Assembly: GCA_009760855.2 (NCBI GenBank) | Contig: WPIO01000011.1 | Coordinates: 7,251,501 to 7,315,500, forward strand | Reading direction: 5' to 3' | Length of the DNA stretch: 64,000 bases | Source of the DNA: Cristatella mucedo | Taxonomy: Eukaryota > Bryozoa > Phylactolaemata > Cristatellidae | Shown here: piece after piece, positions 33,941-45,069 of the stretch | How the letters are laid out: every line of letters starts with the position of its first letter | Position numbering within the stretch: position 1 is the first letter of the stretch | The notes under the pieces: generated by a model | Databases searched by the model: none | The model's input: only the letters and a program-made list of their open reading frames with translations | What the model was told of the DNA's origin: nothing | Program-made: the position numbers and the translations under genes

Positions 33941-35290
33941 AGCAAGCCCGAATCATTGTCCACAGTCACTCGATGCAGCATTTGAGTGGAGAAACCAACC
34001 CAAGGTTTGCGCTTGTTGAGTTTAGCACGTAATATCCGGAGGTCAGCATTCCTTATCCTGAGCTTCCCTGATTTCGGCTAAGGAGAACTCACAATGCAGG
34101 GCTACTGCCGCCACGTGTTGTGCCGATCGGCTCAGGGCATCGGCCACGGCACCTGTTCTATCCGGTTTGCGACGTACGGTGAAGTCGGTCTCATCCAACT
34201 TATGGGCCCAATGCCAAAGACGCTTCCCTCGGCATTCTTCTTAATAAGCAGCCACTTTACAGCCTCGTGGTCTGTGTACAGAAGAAAGTGTGTGCCGAGT
34301 AAATACGGTCGGTAAAGTTTGACCACCTTTACCAATGCTAAGCACTCCCACTCTGTAGCTGAGTACTGGCTTCCCTTTTGTTAGGCTTCCACCCGCCAAA
34401 AGCAACAGGTGTGCATCGATCGTCTGACTGCTCAAGGACGTAACCGATTGCAATAGCTGATGCATCGCAAGTCACGATAAACTGACGGCTTGGGTCAGGA
34501 AGACGGAAAGGAAGTAGCGCGTCATTTTTAGCCTCTGCTTCAGCACGGTGAATGCTGTCATCCGACCAATGAAACTCTTTCAATTGGTCGTGCAGCGCAT
34601 CCAAAATGTCTACATAGCCGGGAACGAACTTCATGTAAAAGCCTACCAGTCCTAGGAAGTGGGCCAGCTCCGTGGCATCTTGTGGGGTCTGTCAGCCTTT
34701 TACGATAAACAGTTTTTGTGGCATCGACCGGACGCTGCCAGCAGAGACAATATGAACCAGGAATTCAACCTCTCCCTGGGCAAAGCAGCACTTTTTGCCC
34801 GTTAGTTTAAATCCGCATGCCTTAAAAAGCTCCAAGACCTGATCGGACCAATTATCGCGAAAGAAAAATAAAATCAAGACATGCGAAACATCTTCAGTGG
34901 CCCACACCTGAGTCATATCGCTGACGACACATTGAAAGGTTCCTGGTGCGTTGTTTAACCCAAAGAGCATTCAGCAGTACTGGTATAAGCCATTCGGTGA
35001 GGTGAACGCTATTTTGGCCCTATCCTATCTATCCAGCTTCGGACCTTTGGATCTGATGGTATCCGGCAGCCATGTCAAGGCGCTAGTAAAGTACTTGGCC
35101 TTACGGAGCCGACCCAGTGTCTCTGTCAAGTTCGGAAGAGGGCAACTATCCCGAACGGTCACTCCATTAAGTCGCGACAGTCGACACAGATGCGTAAGCC
35201 CCCGTACGACTTCCTGACTGACCCCCTCGGGCTTGCCGACTTCTCCATGATGCCCATCCTTAGTTAAATTCTTCCTTACTTTGTTGAGCC
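33941..35290 (-). mobile_element. Ty3/gypsy reverse transcriptase and RNase H remnant
   Basis: Minus-strand pieces in order: LRICVDCR, GVTVRDSCPLPNLTETLGRL, YFTSALTWL, MLFGLNNAPGTFQCV, a decayed YVDD region (VLILFFFRDN), FLVHIVSAGSVR, then RNase H FIVTCDASAIAIGYVLEQ and RPYLLGTHFLLYTDHEAVKW. At least three frameshifts and the lost catalytic Asp pair make it dead. Confidence 0.85.
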
Positions 35291-35307
35291 AGCAGCACCA
35301 TCCTTGG

Positions 35308-35588
35308 ACCTTAATAATAATAATGCACCTGATAAAGCGCCCCAGAGAAATCCAATTCTTTCTAGGCGCTTTACATTTGCTGCACAAGAAGCACGATCGA
35401 ATGGTTAAGAGTAGCATGCTCAATAAACAACAAGAATAACATGGTTAGGGGTGACTTGCACAGGGTCAGCATGCAAGTATGGTTAGTGGCAGCATGCACA
35501 GTTTCAGCTTGCATAAGCACATAAAGGTCGAATCACAGGGACCCACTAAATGCTGTGATTAATAGGTTTGTTTTTAGTTTCTTTTTAA
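35308..35588 (-). mobile_element. LINE-A 3' end inserted near gypsy pol
   Basis: TAATAATAATAATGCACCTG, then AAAGCGCCCCAGAGAAAT, then TTCTTTCTAGGCGC, then antisense 3'UTR. It lies between the gypsy RT and the gag-like remnant. Confidence 0.87.
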
Positions 35589-35589
35589 C

Positions 35590-36106
35590 GGGGAATGTCA
35601 AGAAAGTGCTTATACAAAATTTGTCCAACAATCAAATATTTGCATAGGGTACCTTTCGAAAGAAAAATATGTTATACCTGGGATCGGAAGTTTTGACGAT
35701 TTCCTCATAAAAGAAAAAATGATAATGCAAACCACGTCTAACCCGGATGTAAACCTAAAGCAAAAATCTAAAAATAAAAAATTATTACCAATCTCTGCAC
35801 CATATGCGACTTGTATCCCAACTTGTCAAAACTGGGTAGATCGAGATACATGCTTGAAACTTGTTGAGATGCATTCTTGCGACTTTTATACAGCTCCATT
35901 TCCAGGGAAAGTTGGTGCCTTGTAAATTCCATAACTTGGCTAATACTTCACGTATCGGAGTGAGATTTGAAATGCCAGTTCAGCTGAGCTTTCTTCAAAC
36001 TAAGCAATACAAATTTATGATTTCGGCTGGATAAGTTTTGCTGTATACGTCATCAAACGTCCTGGAGCTTAATTTTCCGTAACCGTGGACATATAGAGCA
36101 AAATAG
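35590..36106 (+). repeat. R1 dispersed repeat, copy 1 (about 517 bp)
   Basis: Collinear end to end with 60713–61227. Shared blocks include GTTTTGACGA, ACTTGTATCCCAACTTGT, TAGATCGAGATACATGCTTG, GCATTCTTGCGACTTTTAT, CCATAACTTGGCTAATA and TACGTATCGGAGT. No open frame and no clear terminal inverted repeat. Class unknown. Confidence 0.85.
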
Positions 36107-36189
36107 CTGTTCCCATAGCGGAGGAACTGGAAAGGCCCGGTCGTTGCAGCTGCTCGATCCTGACGCATGTGTGTAGATCGACTCACCCG

Positions 36190-36640
36190 TGAGCCACCGT
36201 CGTTATTCACACTCTCGCCGGTGATGCAGGGCGGCCGAATCCTTCTCGTAGCCGTTGATTGATGCATCCCGGAGGCCAGAAAAAGTCTCTACTACTAGCG
36301 GAGTAGTGCGTTTGCGTTGCCGCACGAGTTCGTTGGTGTCCCCCTCTAGGTGAACCGCCTGGTAGGCGGTCGCCCGCCCGCTCTGGTGTCCAAGCGTTCT
36401 CCGCGACGAGCCATTCAAAATCCTCGATATACTCGATAATTGAAACGGTTCCTTTGCGTCTCGAGAACCTGCTGGTCGGCATCATTCCACCAGATGCCAT
36501 CGCTGCCACCAGTTATAAGCAGGACTATGACGACGCGTTTATTAACGGGACTTGGCACGCTCGCAACACCGTAAATTCCCCAGTACTTGGCCCCGGCGGG
36601 GAATTCATGCTGCACAATCTCCGTCGCAGCGCGCAATCGT
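36190..36640 (-). mobile_element. Gag-like remnant, probably Ty3/gypsy
   Basis: The minus strand reads MPTSRFSRRKGTVSIIEYIE, then DFEWLVAENAWTPERAGDRL. This resembles the start of gypsy capsid segments (F-x-G ... V-x-x-Y-I-x-x-F-x-x-x-A). It may belong to the same element as 33180–35290, split by R1 and LINE-A. Confidence 0.5.
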
Positions 36641-37289
36641 CGGCCTCAATTGAAGGAAGGGCGCAACTCGCTCGGACGCTGTCAGCGGAAGTGCACGTGG
36701 CCAGAGGCGGGTAGGGCACTGGCTGCAGCAGCAACCCTTCAAGTACGGTGCGAAGGCACTGCCGCTACGACGCGCGGCCTCTATGCTCAAATGAGACTTT
36801 CATTCATCAGCAGTTTGGTCGGAGTCCGCCGCTGCCCCTGCTATCAGGGCGAAGGGTGGCTGATTTCCAAAATTTGCGTACCGCATAATGGCGGATAAAT
36901 TTTAGGACGACCCTTGCACCTTGTTGGCTTTCTCTTGGCTTTCGACCGGAAGAGTGCGGTGGTCCCCATCCTTCGAATCCACCATCTTGACGGCCGCTGG
37001 CCACCAGCAATGCATTCGAGGACCGGTACGTGCGAGGGTGCGGTCGTACACCGAGCTCGTCCGACGGCTTTTGCGCTTTCCGGGCTACACGGCTGCAATG
37101 ACGGATGGACGCCACGGAACGACTGCAAAGCTCCGGAAACACCGAAGCACTGGCGCCGGAAGAGTCTTTAGCGCTTGCAGCTGAGCTGCATTTCTTCCGT
37201 GCCACAGAAAGCTATCGCGTCCGCTTCCCGTCTAAGATTAGGGACTATCTACCGCTATGGCTTGCTAGACATTTAACGAGCCCCCACGT
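36641..37289. other. GC-rich intergenic, nothing recognised
   Basis: Several short frames with no domain. It may be upstream gypsy sequence. Confidence 0.3.
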
Positions 37290-37935
37290 CATGTCCGGGC
37301 TAGACAACTGCAATTCCGTCTAGGATGGGCAACCAAATAGGTACCAAGCCTCTGCAGCTGGTGATGCGTGTGGCTGCAAGAATAGTAGAATAAATCTCAG
37401 AGACTCCACGAAACGTGTCCAGTGCTGAAGGAGCTGCAGAACTAAATTCTTACTGTGACCCACAGGGTCCGCCCCGGCTTGGCTCCTTCGTAGCCAGATG
37501 AATTGCTGCACCAATTTCAGCCTCCTCGTGCCCCCGAGGTCCTCTATGAACAGTAAATTAGTCAGTCCTCAGCTTAAAAATCCATTGGCGACAGAAGCTT
37601 TTGCAACACAGCTCGTAGACTGTAGAAATCACTTCCATGATCCTAACGCAACGATATCCTCTGTTCTGCAGCCGACTCTGGAGCACCCTTTGCACCCGAC
37701 CTCCTGAGCCGCTACTTCATGTACTTCCATGGTACTCACTTCCTCGACGGCCCTACTTCCAATGCAGCTATACTTCTTCTCACACTTTCTCTTTATTGCG
37801 TGAGAGGAAGTCTGCTGCTGGCTTCAAGATGCGCAGCCAAAGCCGCTTAGGCCTGAGTGTGCGGCGATACAAGCACTACTCTACTGCGTAAGTTTCACTT
37901 AGTCCTTGTGCCTTTGTGGAGTTACATACACTGAG
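37290..37935 (+). mobile_element. LINE-B C-terminal and 3' remnant
   Basis: GGGCTAGACAACTGCAATTC, then NCCTNFSLLVPP-like sequence, then TTTATTGCGTGAGAGGAAGT and the 3' end. Many stops. Confidence 0.8.
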
Positions 37936-37937
37936 AT

Positions 37938-38654
37938 GATCGACTTCAAGGTAATTCTCACTAAATCTTGATTCCATCGTTCCTCTCGCCTCGGCCTACT
38001 TACCCAAAGCATTTCTCACCCAGGCTTAGCACCATAAAAAGCACCCACTCTTTCGACTCAAGTCCTTTGGCTGGGCCTGCCTCTAACCAACCTCAAATCG
38101 TCTGGAGATCTTGGCTTATTGGTTGCTGCTCCTTTGCAGGGAGCTGGACTAGGATAGCGTAGTACGAGGATTTTATTCTCTTTGCCCGATATAAAAGCAG
38201 CCCAAATCGTTACCACATCAAGCATGCTCTTATCTATAAGTTAAAAAATAACTGGCGCAGCAGCATTGCACTCAAACTTGCGACGTTTCGGTCATTTTGG
38301 GCACTTGCTGCACCCGCCCACTTCTTTTCACCTCCACTGCCAGCCAAGGCAAGGTTCAAGCTCGCTAAGAAAATTATCCATATAACGGGGACCACGGTTT
38401 CACGAAAGCAACTCTTAGGAGCGGCAGAGACTAGAAACGTCAAAGGTCATAGACTAGAGGCAGAAGGTCATAGACTAGCCTCGAAGGGAGTAGTACCCTT
38501 AGGTCATAGACTAGCGGCAGAGACTAGAAACGCATGCATAATTGGCTAAGATTTACCGCCGTTTGATCGGTCAAGACTTACGGTCCTTTGAACGCAACCT
38601 AATTAACAATAAGCCGAGAACGCCAATATGCCAATGGTAAATACTTCCGATTGG
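37938..38654 (+). mobile_element. LINE fragment then unassigned sequence
   Basis: 37938–38110 resembles LINE-A C-terminal sequence (GACTTCAAGGTAATTCTCAC, TCACCCAGGCTTAGCACC). From 38420 to 38530 there are partial repeats of AGGTCATAGACTAG and AGACTAGAAACG. The remainder is unassigned. Confidence 0.45.
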
Positions 38655-40018
38655 TTTCGTTGTTGGCAGTTAGATAACGTCTATTTGCTTGTCTTGCTTA
38701 ATCTATCGGCAGCGTTTGATGCTAGTAATTACCTAGTCCTTCTCAAGCGCCTGGAACTGCACTGCAAATGATTAGATCTTATCTCAGTGAGAGACTCCGG
38801 AGTATATTGGTGTGAACTGTCAAAGGTCATACGAAGAACCACTGAAGTACGGGTTACCTCCGGGCTCGGTGCCTGATCCACTTCTTTGCAGAGTCTATAC
38901 TCTCCCTCTTGCCGATGTGACCCCCTAGCACACTCTAGGCTTTCTCTTTTATGTAGATAACACTCAGTTGTAGCTTTGATTTGATCCCTCCCAGCCCTCG
39001 AGCACGCTGAACTGTCTCAGCTCCGTTGCTGCATGTATAACTGACATCCTAACGTGGATGGCAGTAAGCTTTCTTAAATTAAGTGACAACAGAAATAGCT
39101 TACTAGTTCGTAGAAAACCAAGTGGGATTCAGAAATTGGAAAGGCTAGCACTCAAAATCGGCTCTGCCAGAATATCTTCCGTTGAATCTGCACTAAGTCT
39201 AGGTGTCATGTTCCAAAGTGACCTTTCACTAGACGACCACACCAACTCCAGTCAAGTCTGCCGACTTTCAGCTGCATAACATTGCTAAAATTCGGGATTA
39301 CTTAGACAGGGATACTACATCCAAATTGGTCCATGCATTTGTGACATCCAGTCATGACTTTTGTAACTCACTGCTTGCTGGTCTACTGGCGTGTGCAATC
39401 AGGCGTTCACAATTGGTGCAAAACTCTGCAGCTAGGTTTGCCTCTCGTGAGCATCGCAGTTGCCACATCGCACCACTTCTCGCCGAATAGCAGTGGCCCG
39501 CAGTCAATCAGCGCATCGACTTCAAGATTGCGTTACTTATTTTTAGGTCCCTTCATTCTCTGGCTCCAGCCTACCTATAAGAACAGGTTTCCCATTAGGC
39601 TAGGCATTGTACCCCTAGCTTTTCTGACTCAAATCGTTTAGCTATGTCTCATATGAGCATCAACATTCTTTACAGAACGTGCCTTTAGTTCGTGTAGCCC
39701 CAAAGCCTGTAACTAACTCACGACTGACATCGCAGCATCCTTTTATTCGACGACATTAAACAACCTTAAAAGCACCTGGCTCACAGCATTTAGTGGGTCC
39801 ATATGATTTTTCTCCGTGTGCTAATGCGTGCTTACACCGTGCACGCTACTAACAATCGTATTTTACATATTGACAGACACTGTGCACGTCACCTCTAACC
39901 ATATTTTTCTCATTGACATCGTGCATTTTACGACTGATCATTTTATCATGCTTCCTTCACAGCATGTGTAGAAAACCTAGAAAGAGACTTAGTTCTCTGA
40001 CGGCACTATGCAAATTTC
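38655..40018 (+). mobile_element. LINE-A, RT to 3' tail
   Basis: Reads LDNVYLLVLLNLSAAFDASN (motif A), then YGLPPGSVPDPLL, then LGFLFYVDNTQL at the catalytic site, then WMAVSFLKLSDNRNSLLVRR and the C-terminal domain. The tail is AAAACCTAGAAAGAGACTTA, then TTCTCTGACGGCAC. It is dead by frameshifts and ends about 450 bp from the hairpin downstream of the Ig-receptor gene. Confidence 0.87.
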
Positions 40019-40081
40019 TTCTTAGTGACCTAGTGACTGCTTCGCTTTAGCGCCTGCAGTTTTATCTGTCATGCCTCGCTA

Positions 40082-40087
40082 TTTATT
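40082..40087 (-). terminator. Candidate poly(A) signal AATAAA for the Ig receptor
   Basis: TTTATT on the plus strand is the first AATAAA found on the minus strand below the stop at 40729. It would give a 3'UTR of about 0.65 kb that includes the hairpin. Confidence 0.3.
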
Positions 40088-40469
40088 TCTGCAACTTATG
40101 GAAAATTCCGCGCGAACATGAGCATTTCTTAGGACGCAATTAATGCAATGCGAGCCTCAGGATCGACCGCAAAAGGAGGCGAGGAGGCAAGCTGCTCAAG
40201 TAAGGAGCCTAGTGACAGCAGAATCCTGGCTCTGTATTAAACGCGTCGAGAACGTCACTCGGTGAGAAATTGAAGTCGCACATTTCTTATCGCAACACGA
40301 TTCTCAGAGCACTCACAGTTGTTAATCGTGCTGTTGCACTATTGAAATTTTCATAAAATCGCGGCAAAAGCTGATGGCAGTGCCTGCGAGATGCTGAGTT
40401 TGACTGCGTTCAGTCCGTAGTCCTGACGAGAGCCCAATCGCCTTTTCTGCGCCGGCTTCTCGTCCGGTT

Positions 40470-40668
40470 TTCCGCCACCAGAAAGCTCCCTTCAGTGGCA
40501 CACATTTTGCTGCGCCGGACGCGGGAAATGAAAGTGCGGGAGTGCCACCGCCGGTCGCCGCCGCAGCCCTCGGTCGGCGGCGGCCGGCGGCGGCACTCCC
40601 GCACTTTCATTTCCCGCGTCCGGCGCAACAAAATGTGCGCCACTGAAGGGAGCTTTCTGGTGGCGGAA
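40470..40668 (-). repeat. 94-bp-stem hairpin in the inferred 3'UTR
   Basis: Left arm 40470–40563 and right arm 40575–40668 are inverted copies with 90 of 94 positions matching and an 11-nt loop. Of the four differences, three (40500/40638, 40510/40628, 40547/40591) would form G·U pairs in a minus-strand RNA. One (40555/40583) would be A·C. It lies 60 nt after the Ig-receptor stop codon. Confidence 0.93.
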
Positions 40669-40728
40669 TTTCAACTGAAGCCAGTTTGAAGCGGCGGCCT
40701 CGCTCTGGCGCCAGCCAGGCAGCATGGT

Positions 40729-41444
40729 TCACAAGCGAGCGGCGCTCGTCGAGTTAATCGTGCTGCTTGAAAAGTCGTCGGCTCGATCGCGCGCCGTGAA
40801 CATAGTGCACGTTTGAACGCGTTCCGACGACGCATGGGACGGAGTGGGCGGCACTGCTGCGTGGCCGCCTCCTCCGCCGGCCGCGTAGCCGCTACCACCG
40901 CCGGCCGCGTAGCCGCTACCGCCGCCGTCCGCGTAGCCGCCGCCGACTCCTCCTCCGGCCGCGTGGCCGACGGAGGGAAGCGCTGCGGCGGCGGGCGTCC
41001 CGCGGGCGGCGAGCGTGAGCCAGAGGGCGAGCAGCGCCTGATTGGACGGTGACAATTGGTCGGCGGCCATCGCCTCCTTCCGGTTGCCGTCGCTGTCCGC
41101 CGTTGCAAAGGATGTCCACGGCGACCTGGATTGCTCAGCATGGCCGACCTTCATGGCCGACGGAAGAGCGAGCCCGAGCTGCTTCAATTGGCTCGTCGTC
41201 GCGCACACCTGCTGGTCGGATCCAATAGCAGCGCCGGACGCGAGTTCGGCGTGAATTCCGCCCGCCTCGCTTCTCCTTATGCGGAGCGTGAAACTTGAGC
41301 CGGTCGGGTCGGCAGACGGCGTCCGATCGCCGTGCTTGCGCCACACGACGACGCACAGTACGATACTCGAGCCGAACAGCAGCAGCACTGTGAGTCCGAC
41401 GAAAAGCACCGTCTGCACGCCTAAAAAGGAAGTTCCGTTCGCTG
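40729..41444 (-). CDS. Ig-superfamily receptor, last exon (TM and cytoplasmic tail)
   Basis: This exon has a strong acceptor at 41445–41446: a T-rich tract, a ttctaac branch-like site and cag. It starts in phase 1, matching the exon that ends at 49972. It encodes ANGTSFLG, then the helix TVLFVGLTVLLLFGSSIVLC with VVVW, then the stop-transfer RKHGDR. A tail of about 200 residues follows, with a Gly/Tyr repeat (GSGYAAGGG, twice), and ends INSTSAARL before TGA. A second in-frame acceptor at 41421–41422 (ctttttag) would drop eight residues, including the sequon NGT. No ITAM or ITIM is seen. Role: the membrane anchor and intracellular part of a type I cell-surface receptor; ligand unknown. Linking it to the Ig exons 8.5 kb away rests on strand, phase and topology, not on a transcript. 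Confidence 0.7.
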
Positions 41445-43289
41445 CTGTTAGAATAAAGCAAAAAAAAAGCGAATTAAGCTTTGATGCTTAAATAAGTTGA
41501 CGAGCGTCAAGCTGATCCTTTACATCGGACAAGGGTCAGGCAGTCACAAGTAGTATGCCATTTGCTGTCCGCTGGCAATGGAAAATGGCGTCGAAGTGAG
41601 GAGATTTCAACTTTCCGAAAGGCGACCGTACGACCGTAAGTAAATAGGTTAAGTAGCCCACTTAATAATCATTCTTCTTTTGGACAAGCAAACTTGCTTC
41701 ACAAGTCTGCTTTTGCTTTGGCTTTCAAGGAAGCTGCAGGCAACGGCCGGTGTCGTTGGCTGGCAGCCGACGACTTGGTAGCAATAAAGACTCAGTGCCC
41801 TTTGGTGTCATTCTTTTCGAGTTCCGTTGGCTTGCTTTTACTAGTCGGCATTAATTACGAAAACAATGAGTAGACGTAAACTTAGGGAAATTTCACGCTG
41901 CCACCGGCCGTGACTAACCACTCCTCACCAGTGACCCGCGAGTCATACTCAAATGGAATGGCTTGCTCGCGCGAGTCCTTGCTCTCCCGAAACCATTTCA
42001 AAAGTCAACCCTCTGCAATGCCCTATGATAATGAGCCGAGTATGGGCGTGAAAGCCCCTGAATTTGACCGGAGAACCACTTAAGAAATAGCCATGGCATT
42101 CGAAGGCTGCCCGATATCGAAGTGCGTAGTGAGACTTGTGTGCGCCTTACGACACGACTAGCACACAAGGCGCGAGCCTCGCGGCGCATTCGCTCTCTGC
42201 AAGAGAGACGGCGGGCTCCCGTCACGTGACGGGCGCTCACCGTCACGTGACGGGATAATACCTTCGAAAAGGCTGCAGATTCTTGCTGCTTTCCTCCATC
42301 CCACCCCTCCCTTCACCATTTCTTCCTTTTCTTCTCTTCGTCACTCTCCCCACCCGTCCTTCTTCTCCATCTCTCTCTCTCTCTCTCTCGCATGAAAACT
42401 ACGGTCATGATATTGATGGGGGGGTCTGCATCGATTAGTCCTTTATACTAGGAGCCAGAGCAGTGTGTGCTTGTAGTCAAAGTGGCGCTCGGCAGCGGAA
42501 GTTTGAAGGTGAAGGTGAAATTCAATAGCTCTTCTAGTCAGCTTATCAGCCGAGGTCTATTTTGCGGCTTTTCTTCTCTAGATACGAAACAGTTGACCTG
42601 CGCAGCACTCGGTTACAAACTGGGTGAATTGCACTCGGCTGTTTATCGGCTTGCTGCAGTTGCTTTAAGGCACTTTTCTCTTGCCCTTGCTGCCAGCTGA
42701 ATATGTCGATCGGTGCCCCATCGGCGAGGCCAACCAGCCTCAGCCCAGTGCCTGTCGCGGTGGCGCAGGCAGCCCTTCCTGACCGCACGATGACTGGTCA
42801 AGAGCTCGCTGATCTTGGCAGATGGCAGGTAAGTCATCGCGCTATGGTCATAAGTGTACGTGGATGATAGGCAAATGATGCCGGGCGATATCATGGGGTT
42901 TGTTCACTTTTGTCGGTAACAACTTTCCTATCGCACGTAACTATCGCAGCCAGGTGTGAAGAAGATGCCTTTTGTTATGAACGAGCATCGTACTCTCATG
43001 TGCAGCGAGTGGTCCTCACACTAGGTAATAGACTTCAATTCATTTTTGTCCCTGGGTACAAAGTGTAATTTTTTATTCCATCAAGCCTAAATATAAATAC
43101 AAATTAGCTTCAATTCCACAAAACGCTGCTTCTGTGGTTTAATATACCTTCGTCTGTAACTGTGCACAGCCGCAAAGACTATGCGAGTGTTAAGAAGGAG
43201 AGTTTCCCATAGCGCACTCAAAGCTTAAGCTACTTTCGTTACGCATTTGGTAGGCAACAGACTTCATCTCGGGCAAAAAAGAAAAGTGA
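41445..43289 (-). other. Inferred intron, 3' part
   Basis: Unique-looking sequence between the last exon and LINE-B. It carries the CLEAR-type E-boxes (42218–42254) and (CT)n at 42370–42391. No further exon with paired splice sites was recognised. Confidence 0.4.
42218..42254. promoter_or_regulatory. Two CLEAR-type E-box palindromes, 21 bp apart
   Basis: CCCGTCACGTGACGGG at 42218–42233 and CCGTCACGTGACGG at 42240–42253. Both contain GTCACGTGAC, the core bound by MiT/TFE bHLH-zipper factors in animals. The CACGTG centres are 21 bp apart, two helical turns. They lie about 0.8 kb upstream of the transmembrane exon on its strand, in a short CpG-rich patch. Confidence 0.6.
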
Positions 43290-44460
43290 GAAGCATATTT
43301 AAGTCAGGAGAGAAGTTAAGGAAGTGAGTAGCATGAAAGTAGCAGCTCGGGATGGCTGGAACGGACATGCACAAGTCGACAGCAGGAGAATAAATGTTGT
43401 TGTGGAATAACTCTGGAAGTGAGTTCCACAGTCTAAGACTTGCAGAGCAAAGCGTATGTCGCCGACGATCTTTAAGTGTAGGAATGGGGCGGCTAAATTA
43501 TTGTCCACGGAGCACCTGAGGGCACAAGGAGGCTGAAGCTGGCGCAGCAGTTCTGCCGGATGTGAAGGAGCCAAGCCATGGCAGGCCTTATAGATCAACG
43601 TAAGAACTTTTCTCTGTATCCGCTGATCAACCGGAAGACATCGAAGCTCGTTCAACAAAGGAGATACATGGCTTTTGACTAGCCTTGCAGCCAGATTTAT
43701 CACCAGCTGCAGTGGCCTAATGGCTTTTTCGGTTGCTCAGCTCAGCCAAAATGGAATTTCAATAAATATCGCCACAGAACCAGGGAGGTCATTAAATTTT
43801 TAGCAAGACGCCGTGAAAGGATCAGACGTAATAGCTAGCAATCAGGCATTCTTGTTAATAACGCTATCAAAATTTACTAGTTGGTCTAAGAAAAGTTTTG
43901 TCATCGTTTATTTTGAACAAATTTGCCGACATCCAGGATCGAATGTTTGAGAAGGAAAGCATTCAGCTTATCAGTCGCTGCAGCAGACTCCGTTGGTTTA
44001 AACGACAAATGCATCTCAATTTCGTCGGCACAAAAGTGACAGCCTCTTCCATGGGCTCGAGCCACCTTGCTTGCCCAGAGGTTTAGTATACATGAAAAAC
44101 AGAAAAGGACAGAGACAATATCCACAGATGGGACTCCACAGCTGACTGGTTGGATGGACGAGGCCTGACTACCCTTGACCACCTCACGACGCGGATTGAA
44201 AACGATCGGACGAGTACGATTTGAACCATGACAGTGCCTCGTCTTCCAGACCGATCGCTTATCTAAATCGTTCAAGTAGGATATCGTGATCAATGGTGTC
44301 GAAGCAGCTGAGAGATCCAGCTAGGAGACCAGGATAATGAAATTTCAGACATCTTTGCCGTTTAGAATGTGATTAGTTGTACGGAAGAGAGCAGTTTCAG
44401 TGGAGTGGTCTCGCTTGAATCCCGCGTGAAATTTTTCTAAAAATTAAAGATAAAGGAGAC
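43290..44460 (-). mobile_element. LINE-B, RT to 3' end
   Basis: The minus strand reads FKRDHSTETAL, CFDTIDHDILLERFR, CHFCADEIEMHLSFKPTESA, then the C-terminal domain (INLAARLVKSHVSPLLNELR) and the 3' end. Frameshifted. It sits in the same orientation as the host gene, in its large intron. Confidence 0.86.
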
Positions 44461-45069
44461 AAAGATGATCCTAAAGTGTGGAGAACTCGTCATGAAGCCC
44501 AGCAGGTCAGATAAAGTGGCATGACACAGTTTTGTTGTGGTCGTTTATGGCTTTCTGGGTAATCACAAGGCTGAAAATAGGAGTAGCAGATTCGGGATCC
44601 CATAAAGAACTATGACGAAATGGGCGCAGCATGTCCCTTGATCTTTGATGCTCGTCTTGAAAAATTCAATAGAGCATGCGAGTTCACTTAGAGGACGCTT
44701 TCGGCGATCGCTTTCTCTTCATGATGCACTTGACTTTGAGCGTCATCACCAAGAACACAATAACGAACAAACGATGGGGACTATGTCTTTTTTTGGGGGA
44801 CACTTCTTCGAGCAAGCAATTTGAAAAGTATCTGCAAATGAAGAAAATATACTACTTTCTGAATCTATTTATGGCTATTATATAGCATGAATTCACAACG
44901 ATTTTGATTGATTGTTTAACCTGACTAAATGTAGCCCATAAGAAGCGAATTTCTTATGTCCAGTGAAAATGAGCTGATTTTACGTTTTTCACTGTCATGT
45001 TTACAAAAGCCAAGTTTGCAGAGAATAATGGCCATTTTAAATACTTATAGAGAATGCACAATAAGGAAA
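44461..45069. other. Intronic, nothing recognised
   Basis: No feature recognised. Confidence 0.3.
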
